This document shows positions 35,868 through 47,470 of a stretch of DNA of 64,000 bases, piece after piece (the first letter of the stretch is position 1; each line of letters opens with the position of its first letter). Source of the DNA: Aquanectria penicillioides. Taxonomy: Eukaryota > Ascomycota > Sordariomycetes > Hypocreales > Nectriaceae. The position numbers and the translations under genes were made by a program. The stretch lies in the NCBI GenBank assembly GCA_003415625.1, contig PYIU01000008.1, positions 1,364,001-1,428,000 of the forward strand. The letters run 5' to 3'. The notes beneath the pieces are model-generated. The model saw only the letters and a list, made by a program, of their open reading frames with translations, was not told where the DNA came from and did not search any database.

Positions 35868-36932
35868 GGTTTATATATGTAGCTGCAGCTCTTCAATCAC
35901 TACGGGTAGAGGTGGATGCAGAAACAATCTAGGACTAGGAAATGAGCGAATATAATAGCGGTAAAGGGGGTGGTTTTCATGACATCAGGAGGGGCCGGAC
36001 AGATAAGCTAGGGGGAATGTAGGCAGCAAAAAAAGAGTTGCACAAAGGCGAGTTGTGGGAAATGAGCCGAGCTATGAGTGTAGAGCCTCGTCGACCTATG
36101 GTGATGCAGCAGGCCGGCAAGTGACATCTGGGCAGTTCAACAAACCGGCGTCGTCCACACCGTCAAGGCCCGGGCTAATGATGGGGAGGCTGCAGTTCCT
36201 AATCCCGCTCAGTCATGGCGAACCAGGTCGGTATCAGAACGAGACGCAGGCGACTGGGGCCCCTTCCTCCTGCATCCAGCCTCACGATGTTTGGGCGACG
36301 ATGATAGGGCGGTCTACAAACGGCAAGCTCCCCGATACCAATTCTGGACGCCCATAGCATCGCGCGGCTGGACACCATTGCACAGCTGTCGCGCCAATAT
36401 ATTGGCTATTCAGGTGAGGCGTGGCGCAACAAGTGCAACTTGGTGGCGTGAAAAAAGCAGTGACAACCTCATGCAGTGACAGGTGAGACATGTCTGGTAG
36501 TGGAACAAGGCACCGGCACAAGACGGCGCCGACGGTTCGCAGCGACAAAAATAGTTCAGGCCAAGACGGAGCTGAGGGGCGCGCGCCGGGAGGGGGTCAT
36601 GGGCGGCCCAACTCCTTCACATTGTGTGTGTGTGAGTGTGTGTGGGATGGAATGGGATGCAAGGAAAGGGAAATAAATGGCAGCCATTCAAGACGAGCAT
36701 CGGGGCAACCACCAGAGCTTAAAGCAACCAACCCAGCGCAGCAGCCAGCGCCGGCACCCAGCGTGGCACCCAGCACGGCACCCAGCACGGCAACCATCAG
36801 GGCCAACCCTCAGCGCAACTACCGGTACCGGCCCCCCGGTGACCCGGCAAATTGAAGGACGGGGATCTGCAAAAGCTTGAGCGACATCGCGGGGCCGTGA
36901 TTGGTAGCCTTATACGGAGTACGGCACTATAC

Positions 36933-36954
36933 GTACATGTACCGGTACATGTAC
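36933..36954. promoter_or_regulatory. Perfect 22-bp palindrome
   Basis: The arm GTACATGTACC is followed directly by its reverse complement GGTACATGTAC. It lies about 1.07 kb upstream of the HET-like start and 820 bp upstream of the CorA-like start. A dimeric regulator site is possible; nothing else supports it. Confidence 0.35.
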
Positions 36955-37097
36955 ATGCACAGGAGCGTTGCCAGACAAGGCATGATGCGAGGGGGCGAGT
37001 TGCGAGACGGGCTGCGAGACGGACTGCCAGATGTGCATCGGCGGACCAGCGCTCACGCCCACAACCAACTCAGATGACCCCATGCAGACTCTGATCG

Positions 37098-37152
37098 TCT
37101 GGTTAGTCTGGTCAAGTCTGGTCAAGTCTGGTCAAGTCTGGTCACTCTGGTC
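37098..37152. repeat. 10-bp tandem repeat
   Basis: About five copies of GTCTGGTCAA-type units, head to tail. Confidence 0.85.
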
Positions 37153-37772
37153 GCTGACGTGGCTGCTCAGCCCTGAAAGTGGCACTCGCCCTGCAACCCA
37201 ACCACGCTGTCGGGTTCGCGAGACGTGGAGAAACTAAAGTTTTAGACTTCTTTTTGTCCTGTAGATGTTGAGCCGCCACAGCCAAGGCTGCTAACCCTGC
37301 CCTGCCAAGATGGTTTAGTCGCCGTCCAGTCCCGGAGGCGGTTGCGCTACACTGGAGTGGGACATGGCGCTGGTCTAGACACGGCCGGCCTGGAGTGTGC
37401 CGTGCACGCACCCGATTGGCGCCCCATGATGCTGCATCGCTGCGTCGTTGCATCTCGCAAAGTCCTAGGAAGACGCCTTCGTTTTGCCTGCCCGGCGTAG
37501 TCTTCCACTCCTGGCGCGTCTCTCAAGCCTGGCACGCCTGGCCTTGATTAGCTGCGTCGCACGGCCCTTGAATGTCTTGGCAGCTGAGGAGTCTGGATGC
37601 AAGGTCGACACCATGAGCAAAACCGGCCACGAGGGATGCCCGCCTCTTCGCGGGCCCTTGCAGCCGTCCTCTGTGAGATACCAACACCAACAACTTTGGT
37701 GATTGCTTCTTGCTCTCTCTGCACGCGGCTGTTGACGATTTTTTTTTTTTTAAACCTGTATTATTTCTCACC

Positions 37773-39296
37773 ATGTCTTGGACGCACCGAGATAGCCCGT
37801 ACCAAGCATTTGTCGAAGAGGCAACCAGATCGCCCCTCGCTGTCGAGTTTCCACAATGGATGCTCAACATCTTTGAGGTGTCCAACGGTGAGCCGCCACT
37901 AACAAAATCCACAACCCACATCCCAGCCGACATCTCGCTGACTCGCAGGCAGAGTTCCCAGAGGGACACTGGCGCATCGAGGCAAACCCAAGATGTCTTC
38001 GATCTCCAGCAAGTTTGAGAATCGTGTAAGTCAACTTTTTACTCCCTCCCGTCTTTTTCATACCTCGCTGACGGGCCAAAGTTTCGCTCCGCTCGACCTC
38101 CCGCGTAGAGACGCCCTCTCCCAAACCCTCGAGACCTTCAACATCCTGGGCATTCCTGGAGACTTTTCCAAGGAGAGACTCCAGTCGGTCAGCCACAGCT
38201 TCGGTCGAAGCACCGACAAAGATGGATTCAAGTCTTGGTTCCATTTCCTTTGCAAGAACATCGACATCAAGCATGATAGCGCCAATGGTCCAGAGGTAGA
38301 CAACCGCGCCGCAACAATGGGATACCATATCTCCACCCTGCCGCAGGCCGACTACAGCTGGCATCGCGCCGGTTTCTTCCTCAGAAACCTCGACGGGTGC
38401 ATCACCTTGGTGTGCTTCGGCTCGACGCCCCGAGTTCGAGACAGGCTCACCGAGTTCATCGCTGCCAAGGCTTGGAAGGATGTGGGTTACGACCCGTACA
38501 TCTTGTTCGACCTTCTGTTTGAGGGCCTGTACTACGAGGTCGACGACACCGTCTGGAAGATGAACCAGGTTTTCGGGCCCCTTGAGCACGTAAGTTTTCA
38601 CAACATCCACTGCTCCAAGCTCCACTCTAACGATTCAAGTTGATTCTCGAATACGCCAACACCAAGGGCGTCCGTAAGATGAGCTCCAAGATTCCTTTTG
38701 CGGCGATGCATAACTGTGCCAAGCACATCATCCACATTGCAGAGGCCATTGAATCTTGTATGTTGCTTGTCGACGCCACCATCCGGAACCTCCAAAAAGA
38801 AGAGGAAGGCCCGGGGCGAACAGAGCGTGGTCAGGTCATCAGACAGCTCCGAGAGCATCTCGATTACCGCCGCTCCCTTTTCCGCTCCAGCCAGCTCCGT
38901 CTGTCCAGTCTCCAGAAGCGAATCGATAACGCCATCACGCTTTCATTCAACCTCGTCACCCAGCAAGACTCGATGGTGATGATCCAGGACTCCAACTCAA
39001 TGAAGATCATCGCCGCCATCACTATGATTTTCCTTCCCACCACGGGGGTTGCCACGATCATTGGATCGCAGCTATTTGTCACCGAACATAGCAACCAGAC
39101 TTGGGATGTCTCAATCACCCCATTGTTCTGGACAATGTGGTGGGTTTCTATCCCCCTAACTGTCTGCGTCGCTATACTCGCTACGGTGTGGCACTGGTGG
39201 ACCCACAACGAGTCCCCAAAGGGAGATGTTATTGAGGTAGTGAAGAAGGCGAGAGCAGCCACATTCAACAGCACCACAACGCGAAAGACGTCCTAA
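37773..39296 (+). CDS. CorA-like membrane protein
   Basis: Exons 37773-37887, 37953-38025, 38082-38589 and 38640-39296 join to 450 aa; the introns carry CTGAC or CTAAC branch sites. The N-terminal soluble domain (PEGHWRIEANPRC, then LRIVFAPLDLPRRDALSQ) and the long amphipathic helix region (VIRQLREHLDYRRSLFRSSQ) precede two C-terminal membrane spans (IIAAITMIFLPTTGVATIIG and LTVCVAILATVWHWW). This is the CorA metal-ion transporter-like fold frequent in Pezizomycotina. The GMN selectivity motif at the end of the first span is absent (GVATIIGSQLF), so divalent-cation transport is uncertain. The chosen splice frame removes an alternative exon-2 frame that breaks the family pattern. Confidence 0.85.
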
Positions 39297-39909
39297 ATTG
39301 CGTGCTATGGCTTGCTATTTATTGGCTATTATTTCCGATCTGTACTAGTATGTTTGTTCGTCTTTGTTCGCATGTTTGTCTATACCTTGTCATTTTCGAG
39401 CTATTGTACTGTACTGTATGGGGGCAGCGGGTCAACCTTGATCTCCAACGTCAGAATCTTAAAAATCCCTGTTTGAAAACCGCGATTTGCCATGCGCGCT
39501 TCCTATTGTTCTCTAAATAAAGGTCTTAGTAAGCTTTCAGAGTGGCCGCAATGATGTCTTGCAGCCCTTGCATGCTACTTATGCACTGCCTCGCACTGAC
39601 GACGCCTCACGAACCAACATGGCTGAGGCTTTTGGGCTTACACTGCACATGTGATCCTGTAGCCTCCCAAGACTGCACTTGTTCTGCGGTATTGCACCCA
39701 TGTAGACGTCACTCGATACTGCCCAAGGCTGTTTTTCCGCGGCGATGAGTTGATTCGCTGCCCTAAACAGCCCTGCATGACTCTGGGCGGCCGCCGCGGG
39801 GGGGGGGGGGGGGGGGGGGAGCAGCATGGGGAAGATTGCCTGATTTCGTGAACCTAGAGCAAACCTAGTGAACCCTTTGTCTCATTGACAATAGGTAGGT
39901 CTGTGTGGA
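39297..39909. other. Intergenic with a 22-G homopolymer
   Basis: This holds the 3' end of the CorA-like gene and the start of the methyltransferase relic. An uninterrupted run of 22 G occurs at 39798-39819, next to a GC-rich CGGCCGCCGC stretch. No coding signal. Confidence 0.6.
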
Positions 39910-41105
39910 ATGAGGCTCCCCCAGCTCCTCTGCCAGCCCCTTCAGGCCCGAATGTGCAAGTTCAGCCGGCGCTGGATGTCGCTACCTCAGGTGACGTAGA
40001 TGTGGACGAGTTCAGTCCACAGGAATTTGACGTGAAATCCTCTGAATCAACAAGTGTGCGCTCCAGGATTATCGAGCATGAGTATAAGCACGGTAGACGT
40101 GTGAGACACCGCCGCCATGCAACACACTGAACCGCAAGGCTGACAAGGGCTCAGTAATACCGACACCGTCATGGGAGATACCCAATTCCCAACGACTATG
40201 ATGAGCAGGGGCGAGATGACATGAAACATGACATGCACCTTGAATCATACAATCGAAACCTGTTTACGCGCCTCTTAGACAAAACCAGCAGAGAATACTG
40301 GACCTCTGCACGGGGACAGGCCTCTGGGCCATCGGTGGTGGTAAGACCTCGTGAGCGCCATGCCAGTGATAGATGTCTGAGATGTCAAATCAAGCCCAGT
40401 GGCGAACCAGCATCCCAGCGCCGACGTCATCAGTCTAGATCTCAGTCCCATTCAGCCACCCTAGGTTCCTCTCAATGTCAAGTTCATCATCGATGGTAGC
40501 GAGGACAAGTAGGTTGATGCTGGCTCATTTGACTTCATAAACATGCGAAACTCTTGTGCGTATATCCGAGACGTGGATAAGCTTCTTGAAAACTGTTACA
40601 ACCACCTTCAGCCAGGTGGCTAGGTCGAGTTTTCGGACTTTGAGGGCTATGCGCTATGCGATGCTAGAACTATAGCAAACGACTATCCCCTAAATCAGTG
40701 TCTCGCTCTGATGCGCAAAGCCTTGTCAAAGGCTGGGGCGAACACACTGGTGGCAAATGAACATGGAGAGACATTTAAGGGAGCTGGCTTTGAGGACATT
40801 CCAATGCAGGGTTGATAAGACACCCATCGGGCCATGGCCAAGGGTACGTGAAACTGAACGAGCAATTTTTTCCCAAACAAGGCGGACACCCATGCTAGGA
40901 CAAAACCCAAGGACTCATTGGAATTTACTTTCGTGAGATGCTCTTTGGGCTGGTCACGGCGCTGGGAAACAAGCCAGTGAAGACGTTGGGGATAAGTAAC
41001 GCAGAGTTGGACGTGTTCTTGGCCACGGTGAGAAAATGAGTAGTGTGCACCAGCATTCACGCGTACTTTAATTTCATTTCATGGTGGGGACAGAAATCAG
41101 GAGCT
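39910..41105 (+). pseudogene. LaeA-like SAM methyltransferase pseudogene
   Basis: Family hallmarks appear in order but in different frames. An acidic Pro-rich N-terminus ends IIEHEYKHGRR (frame of 40065). The SAM motif I ILDLCTGTGLWAI is at 40295-40333. DVISLDLSPIQPP at 40423 is followed by TAG (40462-40464) where the family has Trp. INMRNSCAYIRDVDKLLENC and HLQPGG are followed by TAG (40621-40623) where Tyr is expected, then VEFSDFEGYA. The C-terminal YFREMLFGLVTALGNKP and ELDVFLATVRK at 40926-41036 lie in a third frame. At least two frameshifts and two stops inactivate it. The family contains TAM-type methyltransferases related to the secondary-metabolism regulator LaeA; this copy cannot make a working enzyme. 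Confidence 0.9.
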
Positions 41106-41234
41106 TGTCAGTGAAGTGGTATGTCACGGTTTTGTGAATTGATATACATGAACATTGTCTATATACAACGGGAACCAGCATGTACACTCATGGAGTTTTG
41201 GTCAATCCCATTCCGGTAGAAGACTTTTGGATGC

Positions 41235-42107
41235 TTAGCAAGTGAAGACGGCAGGGCCAGGGATGGTGTAAGCGGTGGCTAGAGAGCGTATTCAAGTCAG
41301 TATGAGATGTTACTATCAGGCAGAGAGACAGATGACGACAAACTCACCCTTGTAAGCGTCGTAGGTAATGCCAGCGTCGCTACCGGAGTAGGCTCCAGGG
41401 AAAGCAACGAGGTCAGAGGGGTCAGTGCTGCCGCCGCCGGTAACCTTGAGCTGATGGCATCCAGGGTAGAACTGGGCACCGGGGTACTGGTAGGCAGCGT
41501 GCAGCGCAATGATCTCGTGTCGGACGAGGTAGTAACCGGCAGTGATGCAGCTAGGGATGGTGTAGTCGACACCTTCGTTACCAGAAACCATCAACTCGGT
41601 CTATTTTTGGGTCAGTTCTACTCTCCAAGATCGTATCCTTTCTCAAGCAGATCAACTTACAGCTCCCCAAGTGTTGGTGGTTCCGGTTCGTCCCTCCTCC
41701 TGGACCTTGAACCAAACAGCCTCAGAGCCAGGGGACCACTCGTTGCAGCCGGTATCAGGGCACTTGGCCATGTAAGTGAGGACTGGGCCGACGTGGGACT
41801 CGGGCCAGAGAGTCCACTGCAGCGTCACCTTGTCACCAGCGGCGACGGTGGCGTGCAGGGCGGCAGGCTCGCTGCCATTGGTACCGCCAGCGGAGTAGCC
41901 ATTGCATTGAATGTCGATCGAGGTGACATCCTCGACAGGTCCGTTTCCAGGAATCTTTCGAGAAATGCGCTCGGGCGTAGGCGAGGTGTAAGGGTCCGTG
42001 TAGGGCTGGTAGAACTCGTACTCAGTGCAACCAATTGTTCCGTTGGAAACATAGCCGTGGGCAGCGACTAGCGCTGCAGAAGAAAGAAGGGAAGCGAGAT
42101 AACGCAT
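41235..42107 (-). CDS. AA9 lytic polysaccharide monooxygenase
   Basis: Exons 41661-42107, 41348-41600 and 41235-41278 join to 247 aa. A signal peptide (MRYLASLLSSAALVAA) is followed by His17, which becomes the N-terminal copper-binding His of the mature enzyme. The second copper ligand is His105 (SHVGPVLTYMAKC). Gln192 and Tyr194 (AQFYPGC) match the conserved Gln and axial Tyr, and the end AYTIPGPAVF is typical of the family. There is no carbohydrate-binding module. The enzyme is secreted and cleaves cellulose or related glucans oxidatively with a reductant and O2 or H2O2. Regiospecificity cannot be read from this sequence. ATG 42107 is the only start that gives the signal peptide. Confidence 0.95.
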
Positions 42108-43449
42108 TGTGATGAAGTGATTGGATGATTAACTTGAAAAAAGAATGAAAAAAAAAAAAAATAAACGAATGGGAAAATGCCACGGCCAGGTGGATTGGTT
42201 GGTTGAAAGGAGTTGTGGTGTGAGAGCTGGTCTGATCCTCCACTGCCTCGAGTCGAGAGACTTATGGCCATCTTAAATGGGAATTCCTCATCAGAGGCCG
42301 TCGTCATTGAATTTGTTCCGAGCATCAGATAGAATGAAGGACTCGACTCCCTAGGAGAAAACCCGCCATTCAAACCCGGTTGCGTAGATAGGCTGACCTT
42401 GGCATTCGGTGGCGTTTCAAGTTGCGCGCATGGGAGAATTAGGCGATTGGTGGAGTTTCGCAGACGAAACAGAGGGTGGACGGCGGTCGACAAAGAAAAA
42501 TCTGGGGACACGCTCAGCATGGACTGATTTCCCAGGTTGTTCGATGATCTGCCGAAACCATAACGGTTTTAAAGTCTGCATGGTTTCGTTTGCCCGCGCA
42601 GGGTTGATTGCGGCTCGTCGCTTAAGAGTCGCCCACGGTTCATCCAAACAGGGGGTTTTGTGGGTTCGTTCATTCACCTGAGCCGTAGTATCGCTTGCGC
42701 CCTGGCCCGTTTGTTTTTCCAACATGGGATGACTTGGTTGACGCCAGAAAAAAACGACGGATGCAGGACGGCCACCGTCTTGGCTTTTGGTCCGGCGCAA
42801 CAGATCCAGGGCGGTTGCCACGTCTATAAGGCTAAGGCCCTCGCCCTGGAGCGATCCCACGAGTCACAGCGAGTCGTTTGTTCCGTGGCGGTTACCGATC
42901 CCACCAAGCAAACGCCCGGTCACTAAGGCATTGAGTTGTATAATTGTTCAACATAAATTCCCCTGATGATCCTGTCTAGTCAGCTATGCTGTGTTGTTGG
43001 CATGCACATCAGGCGAAGCTGCAAGAATATGTGCATTGCATGACAATTGACCGACTCCACAAAAGCCTCTCAGTCCGCCACTCCTCTTGGCATCCATCCG
43101 TTTCTTACACCGACTTGAATCTTCTCTTCTCTCTCCTATCATGACAATGGTATATCCCAATCGATGCTGGTTTCTAGTACCACGAAGTCATGGCAAAGCT
43201 AGGGTTCTCGAGGCAACTCAAGTCACCTTTCAAAACAACTAAAAACACCAAGCAGTTTAGAATACTACACTCCAAAAAAATTTTTAATTACGAATATATT
43301 GCAGTTCACTTCCACTATTTCTGCTGGCATCCTGACCTATGAGTTGACACCGCAGCTGCCTATCCCCCGGCCTGTTTGCAGCGCAATGTCAGCAACCTTC
43401 AGCAAGGCCGTCGCGATGCTGCCTGCAAGTCCGCAACTCTTTCACAATC
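42108..43449. other. Intergenic, LPMO promoter region
   Basis: This 1.3 kb lies between the divergent LPMO and broken F-box gene. An A/T-rich stretch (42142-42172) lies just upstream of the LPMO ATG. GGCTAA (in the GGCTAAGG at about 42829) and GGCTTTT (about 42781) resemble GGCWWW sites of the fungal cellulase activator XYR1/XlnR; with such short motifs this is weak. No gene recognised. Confidence 0.4.
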
Positions 43450-44601
43450 ATGCCCGACACCGAAATCATCTCAGAGGAGCTCATCGATAAGCTCTCTCGT
43501 CCCGCAAGAGGCCTCTTCGATGGCACGATTCGCAATATTCCGCCCGCAAGACCCTCGACCATCGATCGGCAATGCGCTAGTTTCTCGTTCGGCGAGTTTG
43601 GCCTTTTGCCCACGGAGCTGCAGCAGCATATCCTCAGTCAACTCGACTTCCAATTCCTATCTCGGGTTTCTCGCGTCTCTCTTAGAGGAAAAATTCTTGT
43701 CGAGTCGTTACCGGTGTATGGAGACTTGATGAAGTATGCACCAGACGCGTTGGCTGCCTTGGCAAAGACTCGATTGCTGCGGTATCATTCCGCTGCATCA
43801 CTACACGAAACCCTATCGTCCTATAAATGTGTGTCATGCTTCGATTTCGGTGGTTTTCTATTGCTTGCAACTTGCGAGAGAGTATACTTCGAATGTCTTC
43901 ATCAGAACCCGGCGTTTCGAATGATCAAGGCCAAGATCGCCATTGACCCACTCCGTCTGTCAGAGAGGCAACTACAGAGGATTCCCGTCATGTACACCAT
44001 CCCTGGTACCTTTGGCATTCGAACGGAAGTCAGTCACGGCCCTCACAGGCAACGTCTCGTCGACCTGAAGCAAATCAAGTAGCTAGCAATCCGAGAACTC
44101 GGACCCGGGGCGATTGAAAAGCTTGTGCCAGCAGAACGCATGCGAAATGTGTCCGAAAAGGAATTTGTAGCCTATATACTGCTTCGGGACGCGTCTTTAG
44201 AGACCCCAGGCTGTGACATGTCGCAGTTACCAAGCGAGATGAATCATGACGACGATGGATTCAGCGGGATGGCGTGCATCCGCTTCCCGTTTCTCGGAAG
44301 AGCTGGTGAAGACACCGGCTTTGGGCGGTTGTGTCTAGGGTGTCTGGTGACCAATGCTTGCCATTTAGACGGCAAACTGCCCGCCGGGATCTTAGCTGAA
44401 CTTGGCCCCTCAAATACTGTCGCGCGTCGAGTTCTGATTGCAGCGATGGTGAGGTGATGGGGAAAGCCTAGGTTCGTGGAGCATATCCAGAGTTGCTATG
44501 GAGCACGGCAACTGTGTGCAAAGTGGGGAGAACCCGAGACCGTTATGACCATCATGCACTATGTAACATCAATCCACGAACAGGATGGGAGAATGGGTTG
44601 A
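43450..44601 (+). pseudogene. F-box protein gene broken by two stop codons
   Basis: One reading frame encodes an F-box protein: PTELQQHILSQLDFQFLSRV (F-box) at its start, then YHSAASLHETLSSYKCVSC, DFGGFLLLATCERVYFECL and RIPVMYTIPGTFGIR, a block common to a fungal F-box family. TAG at 44080-44082 follows LVDLKQIK. The same frame then continues with convincing sequence (LAIRELGPGAIEKLVPAERM) to a TGA at 44455-44457, and goes on again (VEHIQSCYGARQLCAKWGEP) to the true end at 44601. No intron borders explain the stops. Without them it would be 383 codons. The first 210 codons keep the F-box and could still be expressed as a short protein. Confidence 0.75.
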
Positions 44602-44869
44602 GCATTTGAAAAACAGGGCACTGGTCAATTTAAGGATCTAGCGATATATCCGGCTATATCTAATTCTAGAAATATATTCAACGCTTCTCATCGATGTCGT
44701 GCGGTATAAGCAGTTTCCAGCAGCCACAGGTCGGGTCCAGAGAGACCCAGGACCTAGATCGCTCAGCAAATCCCCGCACGCGCCTCCTCACCAATAGTAA
44801 GCTGAATTTAGTTCAAAGCATGAAATATCTCTCCCAACTGGCATTTACCCAAGCAACAGCCTTGCGACA

Positions 44870-46438
44870 ATGGCGCCGCCGCCCAACTTGGCCTCGTTAG
44901 TCCCAGAAGTGCTGCATATAATTCTATCCTGTCTAGACCAGTTCACGCTGCTCAAGGTTAGATGCGTGAACCGTTACCTCAGCTCCTTGGCCGCAAAATT
45001 GGTGTTTCAAGAAATCAGGCTGGACGCAGTTGAGGATGAACCAAACCACGAAGCCTTCATCAATATTGCCCAGTCAGAGCACCTCCGTGACTTGGTGCAA
45101 GCCATTCTCTGTTCTTCATCGGATTGGTCCCCGGATGCCGAGCCTGATACCAAGCCTTGCAGCATCCCCTCCGGCTTCCTCAATGCCCTTCCCTTCTTGC
45201 GATATTTCCGCAACCTGAAATCCTTCAAGCTAGTGTTTTCTGAGCGTTTCTTTGGCTACTATCTTGAGGAACTCAACATAGCCCCTTTGCATGAAACATC
45301 AGATTTTCGGTGCAGAGTTCTTGACATGGTTTTTCAGTGTCTAGCAGGAACATGGACAGTCGAGCGGCAGAAAGATTTCGATGAAACCCTTTGCATCGAT
45401 TTCGATCCAAACAATGACCTGCATGGGGACTCATCCTGGGCTCCAGAATCAGCACCTATCCCAATCCAAAGGCTTTTAATCGTCTGGCTACACGCCGCCT
45501 CTTGTGAAATTGTGACCAACTCGAAGGCGTTCAGAACGGTCATCGGCTCTAGCAGTCTCGTTGACTTGAGGCTAATGTTCACCGTTGATGGAAATGTGCC
45601 AGAGCACCCGCAACAGTTTGAAACCATGACCAAGCACGAGTTCTTCGGCGATCTGCCCTATACTTGGCTCTCGATGCCGATTGCGGAACACCTTAGAGTA
45701 TTATATCTCGGTTGCATCGAGATGTGGGGGTGGTACCCTAAGGTACACTTGCAGCGTATCAAGCCCAAATTTCCCAACTTGAGAGCTCTCACTCTGGCCA
45801 AGTTCGTCTTCTTCGATGAATGGGATATCGAGTGGATTGCTTCGCTCGGAACCGGTCGTCTTGAGCAGCTTTACCTTGATCAATGCCCCATTCTCTACCA
45901 CGCTCACCACAATAAACTGATGTACGATTATGATGAAATCGTTGGTCAGAATTCTCAAGGTCAAGACATCAAGCATGCCTACACAGGGTTTCCTCACGTC
46001 ACGACCGAATATCTACGCGAAGGCATTGACGGTTCGTTTCTGTCTTCGTTTCCTCTTCGATGGCACGTCGCTCTCGACCGGTGGCGCCTTTCAATGCCCA
46101 ATCTCAGGGCTTTTGACATATTCTCTCCATCCATTAGACAAGAGAGATTAGAGCTGTATCAATACTGGTCTCCGGTATATTCCTATTTCGATCAGGGGCG
46201 TTCTCACCAATTCCCTTCGCATCTCAAGCATAAGGACCTGGCCGAGGATTGCGACGCAGAGCAGGTGGCTCTTGACGATAATTGTTTCCAAAAGGATCAG
46301 GCCGCGTGGGAACGTTTGATGAATACATTGCAAGAACGGGAGGGGGAGCAGCAGCAAGGGACAGGCAAAAGAGGCCAATATAATGTGAGTGAAGATGTCG
46401 AGGGCCCGTCGATGGGTAACTTCAACCGGCGGCAGTAG
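44870..46438 (+). CDS. F-box domain protein
   Basis: An intronless 522-aa protein. An F-box-like motif opens it (LVPEVLHIILSCLDQFTLLK, then VRCVNRYLSSLAAKLVFQEI), followed by leucine-rich-like segments such as LRVLYLGCIEMWGWYPKVHL, LRALTLAKFVFFDEWDIEWI and RLEQLYLDQCPIL. This is the layout of fungal F-box proteins that act as substrate receptors of SCF ubiquitin ligases; the target is unknown. The C-terminus is Gln/Glu-rich and disordered. It is not a close copy of the neighbouring broken F-box gene; apart from the F-box the two share no obvious segments. Confidence 0.8.
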   Translation: MAPPPNLASLVPEVLHIILSCLDQFTLLKVRCVNRYLSSLAAKLVFQEIRLDAVEDEPNHEAFINIAQSEHLRDLVQAILCSSSDWSPDAEPDTKPCSIPSGFLNALPFLRYFRNLKSFKLVFSERFFGYYLEELNIAPLHETSDFRCRVLDMVFQCLAGTWTVERQKDFDETLCIDFDPNNDLHGDSSWAPESAPIPIQRLLIVWLHAASCEIVTNSKAFRTVIGSSSLVDLRLMFTVDGNVPEHPQQFETMTKHEFFGDLPYTWLSMPIAEHLRVLYLGCIEMWGWYPKVHLQRIKPKFPNLRALTLAKFVFFDEWDIEWIASLGTGRLEQLYLDQCPILYHAHHNKLMYDYDEIVGQNSQGQDIKHAYTGFPHVTTEYLREGIDGSFLSSFPLRWHVALDRWRLSMPNLRAFDIFSPSIRQERLELYQYWSPVYSYFDQGRSHQFPSHLKHKDLAEDCDAEQVALDDNCFQKDQAAWERLMNTLQEREGEQQQGTGKRGQYNVSEDVEGPSMGNFNRRQ

Positions 46439-47470
46439 GATCTTTGAAACGAAGGATAGGTTCGGAATTAATGTGTGTATAATGGTGAAGGAGTATGTTG
46501 GTCAAAGGAGCTAAGATAAAGGAGTGAGTAAGGTGAATGAACGGTACTTGTTTGGAAATGGGTTCGAAATCTTGGAGATAATTGGACTTCCTAGTTAACT
46601 CTGTTTTTGAAGCTGGTTAACCCTAGTCATAATCTAAAATATGATCGTGAAATAGGATGTCAGTATTTGGCTAGCCGGCAGATAACAAAATTGGTTCATG
46701 TCATGTAAAAATGGAATAAGTTGATCAAGCAAAAAGAACTTAGTTGATTGTTTCGCAGCCTTGTACTGTAGGTGTAGGGTAGGTGGGTAATCTTGGCCCT
46801 AATCGGGCCCACTTTTACCTGCTGCTCAGTGGAGCAGTGGGCGAATCCAAAACCAATCTGACGGGGCCCTCAAAGTATAACCCCGCTGCGTCGCAGCGCC
46901 ACCAACCCCATTACAACCGTTGCTTCCCTCCTTCACTGTGTTATGTTCAACACTTCTTCTTAGACGGCACAGGCCATCAAACAAACCAACAAAGCTCCGA
47001 AGTCACCTGAAGTTTCTCGAAGGGAAGATTCGTTGATTTCTACTTCCCAAAAGTCAAATACGACACCCGCCGACCCTGCATCTCAACAGCCAAGCGACGG
47101 AATCAACAGCAACCAACGCGCTTTTCTGGCAATTACGAACCTTCCTTCTCCAATAGCTTCAATCGCATGTGCGGAGGTGGTGAAAGCCAGGGTTGCAACA
47201 ACAATCCCACACCACGCGCAAAAAGAGACTAGGTTAGATTCCCAGAGAGATCGTACCAACAGCTCTTTACTCCTGGAGCCATTTGCGTGAGGATAAGCCC
47301 TGACTTTTCAGATAGCCTACAGAAATTCCAACCCTTCTCCATCGCATCTCTAGTCCTATTCCACTATACCATCGTGAACCACCAAGCGAGATAGTCGCAG
47401 AGTGCTAGGTATCTGATAAACTATCTTTTCTTTCGTAACGACACCCTACGGGATCTGTTTGCCTGACAAC
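46439..47470. other. Intergenic
   Basis: About 1 kb between two plus-strand genes, probably the promoter and leader of the DUF6604-type gene. Small ORFs at 46783 and 47033 lack coding character. Confidence 0.5.

Larger units (their letters stand above)
35868..37772. other. 1.9 kb divergent intergenic region
   Basis: This lies between the divergent starts of the HET-like and CorA-like genes. It contains GGCACCCAGCAC-type tandem units (about 36755-36795), a 22-bp palindrome and a 10-bp tandem repeat, listed separately. A T-rich tract (37740-37751) lies just before the CorA-like ATG. No gene was recognised. Confidence 0.55.
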
